A DNA stretch of 64,000 bases, taken from Chryseobacterium gleum (GTDB lineage: Bacteria > Bacteroidota > Bacteroidia > Flavobacteriales_D > Crocinitomicaceae). A program made the translations under genes and the position numbers. The notes below the pieces were generated by a model. That model was not told the origin of the DNA. It ran no database searches and saw only the letters and a program-made list of their open reading frames with translations. Position 1 is the first letter of the stretch, and each line of letters begins with the position of its first letter. Shown in pieces: positions 1-9,968 of the stretch. The stretch spans positions 1 through 64,000 of the forward strand of contig CAMAXI010000003.1 in assembly GCA_945862165.1 (NCBI GenBank), read 5' to 3'.

Positions 1-95
1 TATAAAAAATAAACTGAATATAATATTTAAATATTTTCGGTTCATAATATATTGCTAATTAACACTTATAAAATTAAATCCGTACAAAAATACAA

Positions 96-3000
96 TTATT
101 TAACTAATTCAACATATCCTGACTCAGGAGTTGTTCCATCTCCTTTTTCAATCATATAAAAATAGGTTCCTGCGGGTAAAAAATTCGTCCCCAATGTAGC
201 ACCTACATTTGGCTTTCCATCCCAATCATCTTTATATGGTACTTCTTTCGTTTCGTAAATCACAGCACCCCAACGATTAAAAATAGTCAAACTGCATTTA
301 GGATACTTACTTTCATAATTTAATACAAATTTATCATTTTTTCCGTCACCATTTGGTGTAATGATATGTGGTATTTCTGCAGGGTCACAATCTGTAAACA
401 TAGCAGTGTCTAAAGCGACACATCCTTTCGTGTCAGTTACGATTACACTATATTTTATAGATTGATCATCTACTAAGTTCTTGATTTGAGACCCCTTCTC
501 TATCATTTCCTGACCATTTTTAAACCATTGGTAGGTATAGGATGTATCCGCTCCTGTAATCACAAATATACCATTCCCAGCACCACACGTAGGTAATTTA
601 CTTGGAGTGATAGAAATAATCGGTGTTGTAAATTTAACCTCTATCTGTTGTGCATTTGGAGAAACACATCCGTTTTTTGTCTCTGTTGCGAAATACGTAC
701 CTGGAAGTAATCCCATACCAGGAGTTTGAACAACTTTATTTCCGTTCAACCAAACTAGCTCATTGGAAAAATACGGTTTTGTAGAAAGATCTGCTATTGT
801 CTTATTACTTCCTTTACAAAAGGTATATGTATTTGTTGGATCTAATGTTGTTGGTCCAAAAGTCTGAACCGTGACAACTACCGATTGACGCGCCACACTT
901 TCACAACCAGGCGTTAAAGTTGCGGATGCAAAATACGTTCCAGAAGTTAGGTTTGTTCCTACAGATAAGACATTGGTATCAGTTTCTGTTGAATACCATT
1001 TTAAAGTACCTGAGCCACTTATTTTTGTGTCATTTAAACTAGCAATCGTAGGATTATCTGTCGCACAATATGTTTTTGTGTTTTTCAACACCAAATCCGT
1101 CGGACCTTCGTTGATTTTAAATTGCAACTTCGCAAAAGAAGTACTTTGACACCCGTTATCATTCACGATGTTATAATATACTGTTTGTGTTGCGCCTCCC
1201 AAAGATCCAATCTCTGTAGTATCTGGAATTATTGTTTTACCATCAGCACTTGCTGATATTAAGAAAGAATATCCGCCAGGCAATTGTATAGGTGAACTAG
1301 CAATAATCGTTTTAAACGTTGGTTTGTCTATCGCACAAAATAATGCAGTAGTAAGATCTACTAATGGTATTAAAGTTGGTTCTTTATCAAACGGGATTGT
1401 TGTGCTAAGTTTTACTTTGCTTTCACATTTTCCATTATCAAATGAAAACTTGTATACTGTATTTGCTAAAACTACCGTTTTGCCAGAAATTGCAATACCA
1501 TTTGCATCGTAGTATTTTACCGTTCCTGTTGGTGCAGGTGAAAATTTAATTTGATCTACTGTATAGGATTTAGAGGTACAATAGATTGCTGTTGTATCTA
1601 GGATTGGGGTTGCTGGGGATACTGGTTGTTGATCGATAATTACAGAAGTGGAATTTGGAGATAAACACCCATTTTCATCTTTTATTTGGAAGGTATACGA
1701 TCCTGGATCTAAGCCTGTAAATGAATACGTAAATGGATTTGTTGTTAATTTATCAGTGGTAACCTTCACTGGATTCCCAACTACTGGTGTTGCTGTAATA
1801 TCCCATACTCCTGCACTTGGCATGTTAATTTCAACAGAACCCGTAGCAACTAAACAAGAAGGCTGTGTATTATTCCCAGGTAAAATTGGTTTAGCTAAAT
1901 CAATTATTGTCACATCTACTTTTGTACGATTCGTACTTTTACACGTACCTTCGGATTGTTCCGCATAATACGTACCTGTAAGCAATAAATCTACATCCTT
2001 AAATGCAGTACCATTTACTGGAGCATCGTACCAGGTTATTGTTTGTGTTAAATTAGTAGTAACCTGCGCTAAATCCGAAACTAATTTACCATCCGATTTA
2101 CAATATTTCGGGGATACATTTGAAACCGTTAAATCTACAGGTGTTGGGGTAATATTTATAATCGTATCATTCGCATTGGAAGTACAAGCTCCATCTTCTA
2201 AAACTACAGAATAAGTACCTGATACATTCGCAGTGATACTATTTCCAAGCTGAGGTTGGGAACCGTTAAAATCCAAACCATCTTTTTTCCAATGGTATTT
2301 CGTTGTTGCTGTTAAAATGGATACATCTTGAACATTTGCAGTTATCGTAATCGATTGACCTTGACAAATTGGTAGTGTAGCACTTACAGATAATAAAGCG
2401 TCTTGTGGTGCACTAGGATCTGTTAATGTTACATCTTTAGAAAAATCACAAAAACCATTATTAAATGTAACTCTATAATTTCCTTTACCTAAACCAGAAA
2501 CTGTTTCAAAAGGTGCAACTTTGGTTAAGGTAACTCCTGGATGCGTACCTAAAACAACTAATGGCGCGGATACTAAAGACCATTTTACGGTTCCAGAACC
2601 AGTTCCTTTTACCTCTATAAATCCATCTAGTAAGTTACATGAAGTTGGCGAACTACCGATTAATGACAAATCATTCACCAATACATTTACTTTAATTGGA
2701 TTAGATGTTGCTGGAGAACCTGTAATACACTTCCCGCCAACTGTTGTTAATTCACACGTAATGATATCGCCATCTTTTAATCCTGCAGATGAATATGTAG
2801 ATTTATTCGCTAAATTTATTACAGCACCTTTGTTTTTCCATTGGTAAACAACCGTTCCTAGCCCTGAAGATGGAGTTGCAGTGAAAACAACTTTTGTATC
2901 TGGACAAATCGTAATTTCTCCCGCTGTTTCTGTTTGATCAGAGGTTATTGTAACTGAAGCAGCAAGATTAGGATTTACAACCACTTTCAATACTGCACTT

Positions 3001-5810
3001 TCAACATCTGTACAAGCTCCACTTGAAAGAACAGCCTTATAGAACATCGTATTTGATAATGGAACTGTTCCACAAATCGGTAAATTTCCATCTGCTGTTC
3101 CTGTTATATTATTCCATCCTGAATTACCTGTTAATGATTCTTTCCATTGAATATTACCAACACTTCCAACTAATTTTAAAGACGCTGTACCACCAGCACA
3201 TAAAGTATCTGGTGTAGAGGAAGCAGTACCTACAATCGGGGAAGGACTCACGGTAATAGTTACAACATTACTAGTAGCTGTTCCCGAACAAACACCACTT
3301 GTAATAAAAGCACGATAATAATAAGTACCTGGAGTTAAAGTTGTAGTAGTATATGGAGTTGTATTTGCACCAGGAATATTAGTCCAATTTGTACCGTCTG
3401 GAGAAGACTGCCATTGGATAGAACCTGTGTAAGCTGTTAAATTAATCGTAGTACTTGTACCTGAACACAAACCTAAAGAGGTTGCTGTGGCAATTCCTCC
3501 AACTGCTTTTGGATATACTTTAATAGAAGCTGTCTGTGTACAATTGGATGCGTCTGTATAGGTAATGGTAACAGTACCTCCTGATTTACCTAATACATCG
3601 CCATTTAGAACAGATGCAAAAGATGTATTAGAGCACACCCATGGCTTAACAGAATTAGGGGTGGAAGGTATTGTTAATGTATTATCCGTCCATGCTTTTA
3701 AATAAATTGTTGAATCAACACAGATATCCCCTGCACCAGATAAAACAGGTTTACCAGGAACAGCATTAAAGGTAATGATAGAATCTGCATAACAAATAGT
3801 GTTAGAAGCTCTAATTGTAAATGAACCAGAAGTTGAAGCTTTAATACTATCTCCTTTGAAAATGATACCTAAAGCAGGATTCGAAGTGTATATTAATTTA
3901 CTGTCATAATTATTAATAATCGCAAATCCGTTTTTTGTACAAGTAGCTTGTGTAATTGTAATGGAAGGTTTAACGACTTGTTTTAATACTACAATATTAA
4001 ATTTTGGTTTACAAAATTTAGTGACTTTCAATGTAATTGTATAGGTAGTATCATAGGTAAATTTAGAAAAATCTATTTGTCCAGTTACAGAATCCAATGC
4101 AGCAATACTTCCTGCATTACTAGGTGAAATTGAAAAAACAGCAGTTGGATTTGATGCATTGAAAATCTTTGGTAATTTTTTAGAAACGTTACCTATACAC
4201 ACTGAATCTGTATCATATGCGATTGAATCTTTACATGGAGGACAAGTATAAGTTATTACAACCGGTACAGCAGTACTACATCCATCCGCTGATGCAACAA
4301 CATAATAAGTAGTTGTAGTACCAATCCCTGTCAACTTTACTTGTGGAGAATTTACACTCGAAGTATCTTTCCATTTAGAAGGCGAAGACTTAATATTAGC
4401 TATGTGTTTATTAGCATCTGTTAAATTATTATACCAATAAAAGATACCACTATTTGGATTAATTGAGGCAGATACAAAAGCTATACTGTCACAATCAGCA
4501 ACAGCGGGTAAGGCAGTTGGAGGCGAACAGATTTTAATAACTGTCGAACAATCACCTAAAAAAGTTGGTACATTTCTAACAGGTGAATATGTTGGTGGAT
4601 TTACATCTATTTCTCCTGTAATTCCTGATGGATTTCCACTACCACTAATGTTTACAGAACCTGACGCTAGAAAAACTTCAGATGAAGCACCACTGAAAGT
4701 ACAATTTTTAATTGTTGTTATACCTCCTTTTAAATATATATCCTTCCCTTTTCCTGCAGTATTTAAAGAAAATGATGTAGAATCAATAGACACAGTACCG
4801 CCAGTAACGCCAATAGTACCATAAAACGCACCTGACGAATTTTGGGTAACAATACTTCTTGTAATTCTAAATGATCCACCTGCAATTTTAATTATCCCTC
4901 CTGCTTCACTGTAAACAATATTCGCTGTATTTTTTTCTATTACACAATCAAAAAGTTTTAAATCACCTCCTGCCTGAAAAATACCACATCCTGTATAACT
5001 CTGACCATTATTAAATGAAAAAATTGAATTATAAATTTTAACAGTTCCATCATCAACTCTTAGTGCACCTCCATGGTTATAACGATCATTCCCTACAAAT
5101 AAATAATCATAAAAATCTACTATCGTTGAAGGATTTGAAATATGAACACCCCCTCCATTTGATAATACATCATTACAAGTACCACCGCCTGCGATAATTT
5201 TAACTTGTGAACCATCTGATATTTCAATAGGATAAGCACTACCTGTCTCACTCGCATTTCTATCTACTTTAACTCTTACTATTTTTATACCCGTATATGC
5301 TGCTCCAGTAATGTCGATAGCCATACCAATACCACCATTCAATGTATATCTAGTAATATAAAAATCCTGTAAAATAATATTATTTGCTTTAAGTGCAATA
5401 AACCTTCTGCCGGATGTTCCACCATTTACAACATCATCAAAAATCGTCAATGTAGAACCAGCACCGATAATCTGTAAACCATCTTGTGTGACTGTTAAAC
5501 TTTCTTCTAAAGGTGTACCTGAAGCCCCACCCTTACTATATGTCCCCGCATCAACGAAAATTTTATCATTATCCCCTGCTTGTGTCAAAGCATAGGTCAA
5601 TGTCAAGAAAGGAGCTGCTTTAGAACCAATATTAGAATTAGACCCCTTTGCTGTACACCAAATCTCCGTACCATCCATTCCGGCAGAAAAACTGCCTGAA
5701 GCAACACTTTTATTATCATTATTAACATACCAATCCTTAGCAAAAGAAGTGAAAGTCAAAAAAATCAGTGCTAAACTTGAAATAAATTTTGTAAATGTGT
5801 GCGTTTTCAT
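96..5810 (-). CDS. Giant secreted adhesin-like protein with type B (gliding motility-associated) C-terminal sorting domain
   Basis: 1904 residues. A Sec signal peptide (about residues 1-24, hydrophobic core ending TSFA) precedes a region of about 60-400 rich in short Gly/Asn/Ser strand repeats (for example GGVHISNPST and LKLFDCVIEKN), typical of a right-handed parallel beta-helix. Residues about 420-1800 are a chain of Ig/PKD-like modules with recurring Cys pairs and YYYRA/GTYYA-type strands. The last 90 residues carry the CHU_C/type B signature: ITPNGDGKNDKF, then FNRWGAVIYET, then AGTYFYMIEKGDG. This implies export by the type IX secretion system and cell-surface display. Adhesion is inferred from the architecture; no catalytic domain is visible. 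The gene stands alone, convergent with the window edge and divergent from the tRNA/tig unit. Confidence 0.85.
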   Translation of the reverse strand: MKTHTFTKFISSLALIFLTFTSFAKDWYVNNDNKSVASGSFSAGMDGTEIWCTAKGSNSNIGSKAAPFLTLTYALTQAGDNDKIFVDAGTYSKGGASGTPLEESLTVTQDGLQIIGAGSTLTIFDDVVNGGTSGRRFIALKANNIILQDFYITRYTLNGGIGMAIDITGAAYTGIKIVRVKVDRNASETGSAYPIEISDGSQVKIIAGGGTCNDVLSNGGGVHISNPSTIVDFYDYLFVGNDRYNHGGALRVDDGTVKIYNSIFSFNNGQSYTGCGIFQAGGDLKLFDCVIEKNTANIVYSEAGGIIKIAGGSFRITRSIVTQNSSGAFYGTIGVTGGTVSIDSTSFSLNTAGKGKDIYLKGGITTIKNCTFSGASSEVFLASGSVNISGSGNPSGITGEIDVNPPTYSPVRNVPTFLGDCSTVIKICSPPTALPAVADCDSIAFVSASINPNSGIFYWYNNLTDANKHIANIKSSPSKWKDTSSVNSPQVKLTGIGTTTTYYVVASADGCSTAVPVVITYTCPPCKDSIAYDTDSVCIGNVSKKLPKIFNASNPTAVFSISPSNAGSIAALDSVTGQIDFSKFTYDTTYTITLKVTKFCKPKFNIVVLKQVVKPSITITQATCTKNGFAIINNYDSKLIYTSNPALGIIFKGDSIKASTSGSFTIRASNTICYADSIITFNAVPGKPVLSGAGDICVDSTIYLKAWTDNTLTIPSTPNSVKPWVCSNTSFASVLNGDVLGKSGGTVTITYTDASNCTQTASIKVYPKAVGGIATATSLGLCSGTSTTINLTAYTGSIQWQSSPDGTNWTNIPGANTTPYTTTTLTPGTYYYRAFITSGVCSGTATSNVVTITVSPSPIVGTASSTPDTLCAGGTASLKLVGSVGNIQWKESLTGNSGWNNITGTADGNLPICGTVPLSNTMFYKAVLSSGACTDVESAVLKVVVNPNLAASVTITSDQTETAGEITICPDTKVVFTATPSSGLGTVVYQWKNKGAVINLANKSTYSSAGLKDGDIITCELTTVGGKCITGSPATSNPIKVNVLVNDLSLIGSSPTSCNLLDGFIEVKGTGSGTVKWSLVSAPLVVLGTHPGVTLTKVAPFETVSGLGKGNYRVTFNNGFCDFSKDVTLTDPSAPQDALLSVSATLPICQGQSITITANVQDVSILTATTKYHWKKDGLDFNGSQPQLGNSITANVSGTYSVVLEDGACTSNANDTIINITPTPVDLTVSNVSPKYCKSDGKLVSDLAQVTTNLTQTITWYDAPVNGTAFKDVDLLLTGTYYAEQSEGTCKSTNRTKVDVTIIDLAKPILPGNNTQPSCLVATGSVEINMPSAGVWDITATPVVGNPVKVTTDKLTTNPFTYSFTGLDPGSYTFQIKDENGCLSPNSTSVIIDQQPVSPATPILDTTAIYCTSKSYTVDQIKFSPAPTGTVKYYDANGIAISGKTVVLANTVYKFSFDNGKCESKVKLSTTIPFDKEPTLIPLVDLTTALFCAIDKPTFKTIIASSPIQLPGGYSFLISASADGKTIIPDTTEIGSLGGATQTVYYNIVNDNGCQSTSFAKLQFKINEGPTDLVLKNTKTYCATDNPTIASLNDTKISGSGTLKWYSTETDTNVLSVGTNLTSGTYFASATLTPGCESVARQSVVVTVQTFGPTTLDPTNTYTFCKGSNKTIADLSTKPYFSNELVWLNGNKVVQTPGMGLLPGTYFATETKNGCVSPNAQQIEVKFTTPIISITPSKLPTCGAGNGIFVITGADTSYTYQWFKNGQEMIEKGSQIKNLVDDQSIKYSVIVTDTKGCVALDTAMFTDCDPAEIPHIITPNGDGKNDKFVLNYESKYPKCSLTIFNRWGAVIYETKEVPYKDDWDGKPNVGATLGTNFLPAGTYFYMIEKGDGTTPESGYVELVK

Positions 5811-6149
5811 AACGATAGTTTTTTGCTTGTATATATTTTAACGACGTAGAAAAAAGTTTTAAGTTGCCAAAACAAAATACACCTAAATTTAAAGTGTGCC
5901 AAAAATAAGATAATTTAAAGAAAAACAAAACAAATAAGTAATAAGATTGGCTGACAATCTATTAATTAATGGTGAAAATTGAGTCCTTTCGGAAGAATAG
6001 AATAACAAAAACCTACTGTACTTAAATTGAATTTATTAATCCATAGTTTAAGTAGTCAAATTATTAGATAACCAAAGTAATCTTTATGAAGACTTATATA
6101 CAAAAACCTTGATCGCCATACTATTTTCTTACATTTTTCATTAAAAGTT
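5811..6149. other. Non-coding divergent intergenic region
   Basis: AT-rich stretch between the start of the giant adhesin gene and the tRNA-Leu promoter. It should contain the adhesin promoter, but I see no clean TAnnTTTG element on the minus strand and no convincing ORF, repeat or hairpin. Confidence 0.4.
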
Positions 6150-6150
6150 T

Positions 6151-6178
6151 TTGATTATTAAAAAAAGGTGTACATTTG
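6151..6178 (+). promoter_or_regulatory. Bacteroidota-type promoter of tRNA-Leu
   Basis: TTG at 6151-6153 (preceded by further T) and TACATTTG at 6171-6178, spaced 17 bases apart. This matches the TTG / TAnnTTTG consensus of the phylum's primary sigma factor. Transcription would start near 6183, about 50 bases before the mature tRNA. Confidence 0.6.
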
Positions 6179-6232
6179 TACTCCGAAATAGATAGTTCGG
6201 TTAGATTACAGTCGCGTAATTTAAAATAATAA

Positions 6233-6314
6233 GCGGATATGGTGAAATTGGTAGACATGCCAGACTTAGGATCTGGTGCCGCGAGGCGTGTGGGTTCGAG
6301 TCCCTCTATCCGCA
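6233..6314 (+). tRNA. tRNA-Leu (anticodon UAG)
   Basis: 82-base cloverleaf. The acceptor arms GCGGATA and TATCCGC pair perfectly, with A as discriminator. The D-arm region is TGGTGAAATTGGTAGACA. The anticodon stem CCAGA/TCTGG encloses the loop CTTAGGA, so the anticodon is TAG. There is a long class II variable arm (TGCCGCGAGGCGT), and the T-arm GTGGG-TTCGAGT-CCCTC. CCA is not encoded; CTA follows. Class II shape and anticodon together make leucine secure. Confidence 0.95.
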
Positions 6315-6327
6315 CTAGAAAATTAAA

Positions 6328-6360
6328 TAAAATGGTATAAGGCTTCTTATGCCATTTTTT
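6328..6360 (+). terminator. Intrinsic terminator after tRNA-Leu
   Basis: The stem AAATGGTATAAG pairs with CTTATGCCATTT (one G-T pair) around the loop GCTT and is followed by a T run. It lies between the tRNA and tig, so it ends or attenuates the tRNA transcript. Confidence 0.7.
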
Positions 6361-6385
6361 ATTTACAACTAATAAAGTCAAAAAG

Positions 6386-7744
6386 ATGAATGTAATTCGC
6401 GAAGATGTAAATTCAACAAGTGCTATTTTACGTGTTAATATTGCACCTTTAGATTATGAAACGCAAGTTTCAAATGCTTTAGAGAAAGCTAGAAAACAAG
6501 CTAAAAACCCAGGTTTTAGACCTGGACATGTTCCTTTAGCTTTAATCAAAAAACAATATGGTAAAGGCATATTAATTGAAGAAGTTAATAAAGCTGTAAG
6601 CAATGCATTGACAACTTACTTTACCAATAATAAAGTAGAAATTTTAGGTAATCCTATCCCATACAGTAAAGAGGAAGTTAAAGGGGATTTCAATGCACCA
6701 AAGGATTTTGAATTTGCATTTGAAATTGGTTTAGCTCCAACCATTAAAGTTGATGCTGCATTAAAAGAAACTTTTAACTACGTGAAAGTAAATATAGATG
6801 CAAAATTGATTAACCAACAAGTAGATGACTTAAGAAGACGTTACGGTAAATTAGTTGCATCTGAAAAAGTTGGTGCTACCGACATGATTATGGCTCAATT
6901 TACAGAGTTGAACGCAGATGGGACGGTAAAAGAACAAGGGGTATTGCATTCTTCGACTATATCCATGGAATTTGTGGAAAACGCAAAAGCGAAAAAAGAA
7001 CTGACAGGTAAAAAAATTGGAGATATCTTAACTGTTAATCCTGCGGATGTATCTAAAGGAGGAAAAGACACAGCAGCACTATTAGGTTTAAAAGAAGAAG
7101 ATTTAGATAACATTTCAGATAAATTCGAAATGAAAATCAACGAAATTCGTCATATGGAATTGGCTGAATTAAATCAAGAATTGTTTGATAAATTATTTGG
7201 CGAAGGTGTTGTTTCTTCTGAAGAAGCTTTAAAAGAGCGTGTAAAAGAAGATTTAGATAAAATGTTTGCCCAAGATTCTGATCGTTTATTGACTCGTGAA
7301 GTTTATGAGCGTTTAGTGGAAAAAACGCATGTAGAATTACCTTCTGAATTTTTAAAAAGATGGATACAAGCTTCTAATGAAAAACCGATTACTTTAGAAG
7401 AAATTGAAGCGCAATTTGAAGGATATGAAAAAAGTATGAAATGGCAATTAATTCAAAGCCATATTTTCAAAGCGAATGATATCAAAGTAGATCAAAAAGA
7501 AGCGTTAGAATTCACAAAAGGATTATTAGTTAATCAATATGCACAGTATGGAATTCCTGCTCCTGAGGATAAAGAATTAACTTCTTCTGCCATTCAAGTA
7601 TTGACTAACAAAGAAGAGTCTGCTCGTGTGTATGATATGTTAGCAGAAACAAAATTGACTGAATATTTTAAATCTACTGTTAAATTATCCGATAAAGTTG
7701 TTTCTTATGACGAGTTTATTGAAATTGCTAATAGTAAGAAATAA
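6386..7744 (+). CDS. tig: Trigger factor, ribosome-associated chaperone and peptidyl-prolyl isomerase
   Basis: 452 residues, normal length for the family. The N-terminal ribosome-docking domain contains the signature GFRPGHVP at residues 43-50, which contacts the large-subunit protein uL23 near the exit tunnel. The middle region (about 155-245) corresponds to the FKBP-like domain but is divergent, as in other Bacteroidota, so isomerase activity is uncertain. The C-terminal helical arm (about 265-450) is rich in Glu/Lys, as expected for the substrate-binding arms. The start ATG follows the tRNA terminator by about 25 bases. The gene ends before a strong bidirectional terminator. It assists folding of nascent chains in the cytoplasm. 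Confidence 0.93.
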   Translation: MNVIREDVNSTSAILRVNIAPLDYETQVSNALEKARKQAKNPGFRPGHVPLALIKKQYGKGILIEEVNKAVSNALTTYFTNNKVEILGNPIPYSKEEVKGDFNAPKDFEFAFEIGLAPTIKVDAALKETFNYVKVNIDAKLINQQVDDLRRRYGKLVASEKVGATDMIMAQFTELNADGTVKEQGVLHSSTISMEFVENAKAKKELTGKKIGDILTVNPADVSKGGKDTAALLGLKEEDLDNISDKFEMKINEIRHMELAELNQELFDKLFGEGVVSSEEALKERVKEDLDKMFAQDSDRLLTREVYERLVEKTHVELPSEFLKRWIQASNEKPITLEEIEAQFEGYEKSMKWQLIQSHIFKANDIKVDQKEALEFTKGLLVNQYAQYGIPAPEDKELTSSAIQVLTNKEESARVYDMLAETKLTEYFKSTVKLSDKVVSYDEFIEIANSKK

Positions 7745-7759
7745 TTGGAAGATGTCTAT

Positions 7760-7776
7760 ACTGAGCTTTGCTCAGT
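7760..7776. repeat. Short perfect hairpin after tig
   Basis: ACTGAGC-TTT-GCTCAGT, a 7-bp stem directly downstream of the tig stop codon and upstream of the main terminator. It lacks a T run, so it is more likely an mRNA 3' structure or a small palindromic insertion than a terminator. Confidence 0.5.
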
Positions 7777-7782
7777 GGAACA

Positions 7783-7818
7783 AAAAAAATCTTGGGTTTT
7801 ACCCAAGATTTTTTTTTG
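7783..7818. terminator. Bidirectional terminator between tig and the PorE-like gene
   Basis: AATCTTGGG-TTTTA-CCCAAGATT with an A run before and a T run after, so it can work on both strands. It separates two convergent genes. Confidence 0.85.
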
Positions 7819-7868
7819 TTTTAAAGAAGATAGAAAAACACTAAATCATTTAGAGACGAATACATTGG

Positions 7869-7888
7869 AGACGCGAAGCATCGCGTCT
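7869..7888. repeat. Intergenic palindrome, AGACGCGA stem
   Basis: AGACGCGA-AGCA-TCGCGTCT, a perfect 8-bp stem with the loop AGCA. It lies 5 bases beyond the stop codon of the minus-strand PorE-like gene. It resembles the other stop-codon-linked palindromes in the window in plan but not in stem sequence. Confidence 0.7.
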
Positions 7889-7893
7889 GTACG

Positions 7894-9963
7894 CTAATTG
7901 GAGGTGATTTTAAATTCGGTACGTCGGTTTTGTTGGCGTCCAGAATCGGTTTCATTTGTTGCAATTGGTTTTTTAGATCCGTATCCTTTAGCAGATAATC
8001 GAGTTACTTCAATTCCTTTTGATAAAACATAAGCAACAACCGCATTTGCCCTTTGTTGGGATAAGTTTTCATTCATTGCTGCAGAACCACTATTATCTGT
8101 ATGACCACTAATTTCAATTTTCAATTTAGGTGCATCATTCAACAGTTTCACCAAACGATCTAATTCTGCATTTGACTCAACTCGAAGTGTTGCTTTTCCT
8201 AAATCAAAGAAAATATTAGTTAATGTAATTGTACTTCCTACCGTAACATTTTTTAATTGAATAGTTTTAGAAACAATGTTATCCTCTCCCCCATCTGGTA
8301 AATCGAAATTTTCCGAGTGAAATAAATAATTATTAGCTTTTACAGTAATCCCATAATTTTTACCGGAAGACAAGGTGATTAAAAATTTACCTGTTGCGCT
8401 ATTCGTATTTACAGACTCCGTTATTTTACCTGAAGTATTATCTGTAATATCAATTGTTGCTGCAACAGGTTGAGCATTTAATAAATCAATTGTATTTCCT
8501 TTAAATACCGTTAAAAATTTACGTGTTACGTCGACTTTTGACTCAATTGCATTATCGTTCACTGGCTGTAAAATCGAAGAAATCAAAAAATCTTCCGTAG
8601 AAACCAAAGGAGTTTTATCTGGACCCCAATACGTCACTTTATAAATATCATACCCACCTTTACCACCTGGACGATTGGAAGTAATATATGCGAATTTACC
8701 ATTCACAGTAGGAGAATAGAAAAAGTCATCATATTGCGTATTAATAGGATACCCCATATTTACAGGAGCTGTCCATTGACCTTGTACAAATTTCGAGACT
8801 AAAATATCGTATCCTCCCATAGAACCATGACCTTGAGAAGCAATATATAAAACATCCCCTTTTATTGTAATATACATTGGACCTTCATTGAATTTAGAAT
8901 TAAGCACATCTAAAAAAGTGGTAGTCGCATAATCTCTACGTAGTTTACTTTCCATTCCCGAATAGACTGCTTGAAATCCATTTTCAGCTTCCTCATTATC
9001 GCGTATGAAATAAATCTTATATCCAGTATGGTTATAACACGCAAAACGATCATTGTATTTTATATTAGAAATATTATGATTCATTTTTTCAGGTGTTGAC
9101 CAATTAGCACCTACAAGTTTTGATTCGAAGATGTCCGATTGATTATTTACAGATCGATGCATTAAAAGCGATGTACCATCATAGCTTATCGTATTTACAA
9201 CATCGTCTACTGTTGAATTGATATCGCCATTTAACTTTTTAGGTGCTAGCCAATTTCCTTGCGCTGTAGAAGATGCGTAAATTTCAAAATCATATTCTCC
9301 AATTGAATCGGGTGTATTGTCATTTTTTCGCCTAGATGAGAATAGCATGTCACTTCCATCCACAGAAATAGAAGGTGCTATGTCATCTTTATCAGAATTC
9401 AATTCTCCAACATTATCTACCCAAACACGTAAAGGATTTGTAACTAATTTTTTAGCATTATCACATTCTTTTTTACGTTGATCTATAAATTTTGTGAATT
9501 CTGATGCTTTTTTGTATTCTGTCGTAAATTTGACATAATAGGCAATAGCCTCATCATATTTAGCATCTAATTGTGCCATTCTACCGAAATAATAGTTCAT
9601 AAAAGGATCACAATTTGGATCTAATTCTTTAGCTTTATTAAAATAAGATATAGCACTAGAAGGATTATTTGAATTAAAAAGACAAACGCCTATTTTGAAA
9701 TTCAACAGTGCATTGGATGGATTAAAATTTTGCGCTAATTCATATTGATTTTTGGCATAAATAAAATTTCCTTTAAAATCCTTCACACCAAACAGTAAAC
9801 TATTCGCCTTATTGAAATAGGAATCCCCTAATTCGATTGCCGCTTCCGCTTTTTTAAATCCTTCTTTATCTCCTTTAAAGTTTGATGATTTAAATTCAAC
9901 ATTTTGAGAAAAGGTGAAAAAACCTAAACTACATGTTATAAGTAATAATAAACAATTTTTCAT
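7894..9963 (-). CDS. PorE-like envelope protein: TPR, PD40 propeller, CRD-like and OmpA domains
   Basis: 689 residues. Domains in order: signal peptide (about 1-20), TPR repeats (about 43-165, including FKIGVCLFNSNNPSSAISYF), a WD40-like PD40 propeller (about 190-445, with DIAPSISVDG and YDIYKVT blades), a carboxypeptidase-regulatory-like beta domain (about 485-575) and a C-terminal OmpA peptidoglycan-binding domain (582-689; FFDLGKATL, ISGHTDNSGS, LSQQRANAV, RQQNRRTEF). This is the order of Porphyromonas PorE, which links the type IX secretion machinery to peptidoglycan. Paralogues with the same plan exist, so orthology is unproven. It lies 5 bases downstream of a TPR protein gene and is probably cotranscribed with it. 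Confidence 0.8.
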   Translation of the reverse strand: MKNCLLLLITCSLGFFTFSQNVEFKSSNFKGDKEGFKKAEAAIELGDSYFNKANSLLFGVKDFKGNFIYAKNQYELAQNFNPSNALLNFKIGVCLFNSNNPSSAISYFNKAKELDPNCDPFMNYYFGRMAQLDAKYDEAIAYYVKFTTEYKKASEFTKFIDQRKKECDNAKKLVTNPLRVWVDNVGELNSDKDDIAPSISVDGSDMLFSSRRKNDNTPDSIGEYDFEIYASSTAQGNWLAPKKLNGDINSTVDDVVNTISYDGTSLLMHRSVNNQSDIFESKLVGANWSTPEKMNHNISNIKYNDRFACYNHTGYKIYFIRDNEEAENGFQAVYSGMESKLRRDYATTTFLDVLNSKFNEGPMYITIKGDVLYIASQGHGSMGGYDILVSKFVQGQWTAPVNMGYPINTQYDDFFYSPTVNGKFAYITSNRPGGKGGYDIYKVTYWGPDKTPLVSTEDFLISSILQPVNDNAIESKVDVTRKFLTVFKGNTIDLLNAQPVAATIDITDNTSGKITESVNTNSATGKFLITLSSGKNYGITVKANNYLFHSENFDLPDGGEDNIVSKTIQLKNVTVGSTITLTNIFFDLGKATLRVESNAELDRLVKLLNDAPKLKIEISGHTDNSGSAAMNENLSQQRANAVVAYVLSKGIEVTRLSAKGYGSKKPIATNETDSGRQQNRRTEFKITSN

Positions 9964-9968
9964 TTTAA

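Noticed and set aside
6121-6381. Minus-strand 86-codon ORF over the tRNA
   Set aside because: It crosses the tRNA-Leu gene and its promoter and terminator; a spurious reading.
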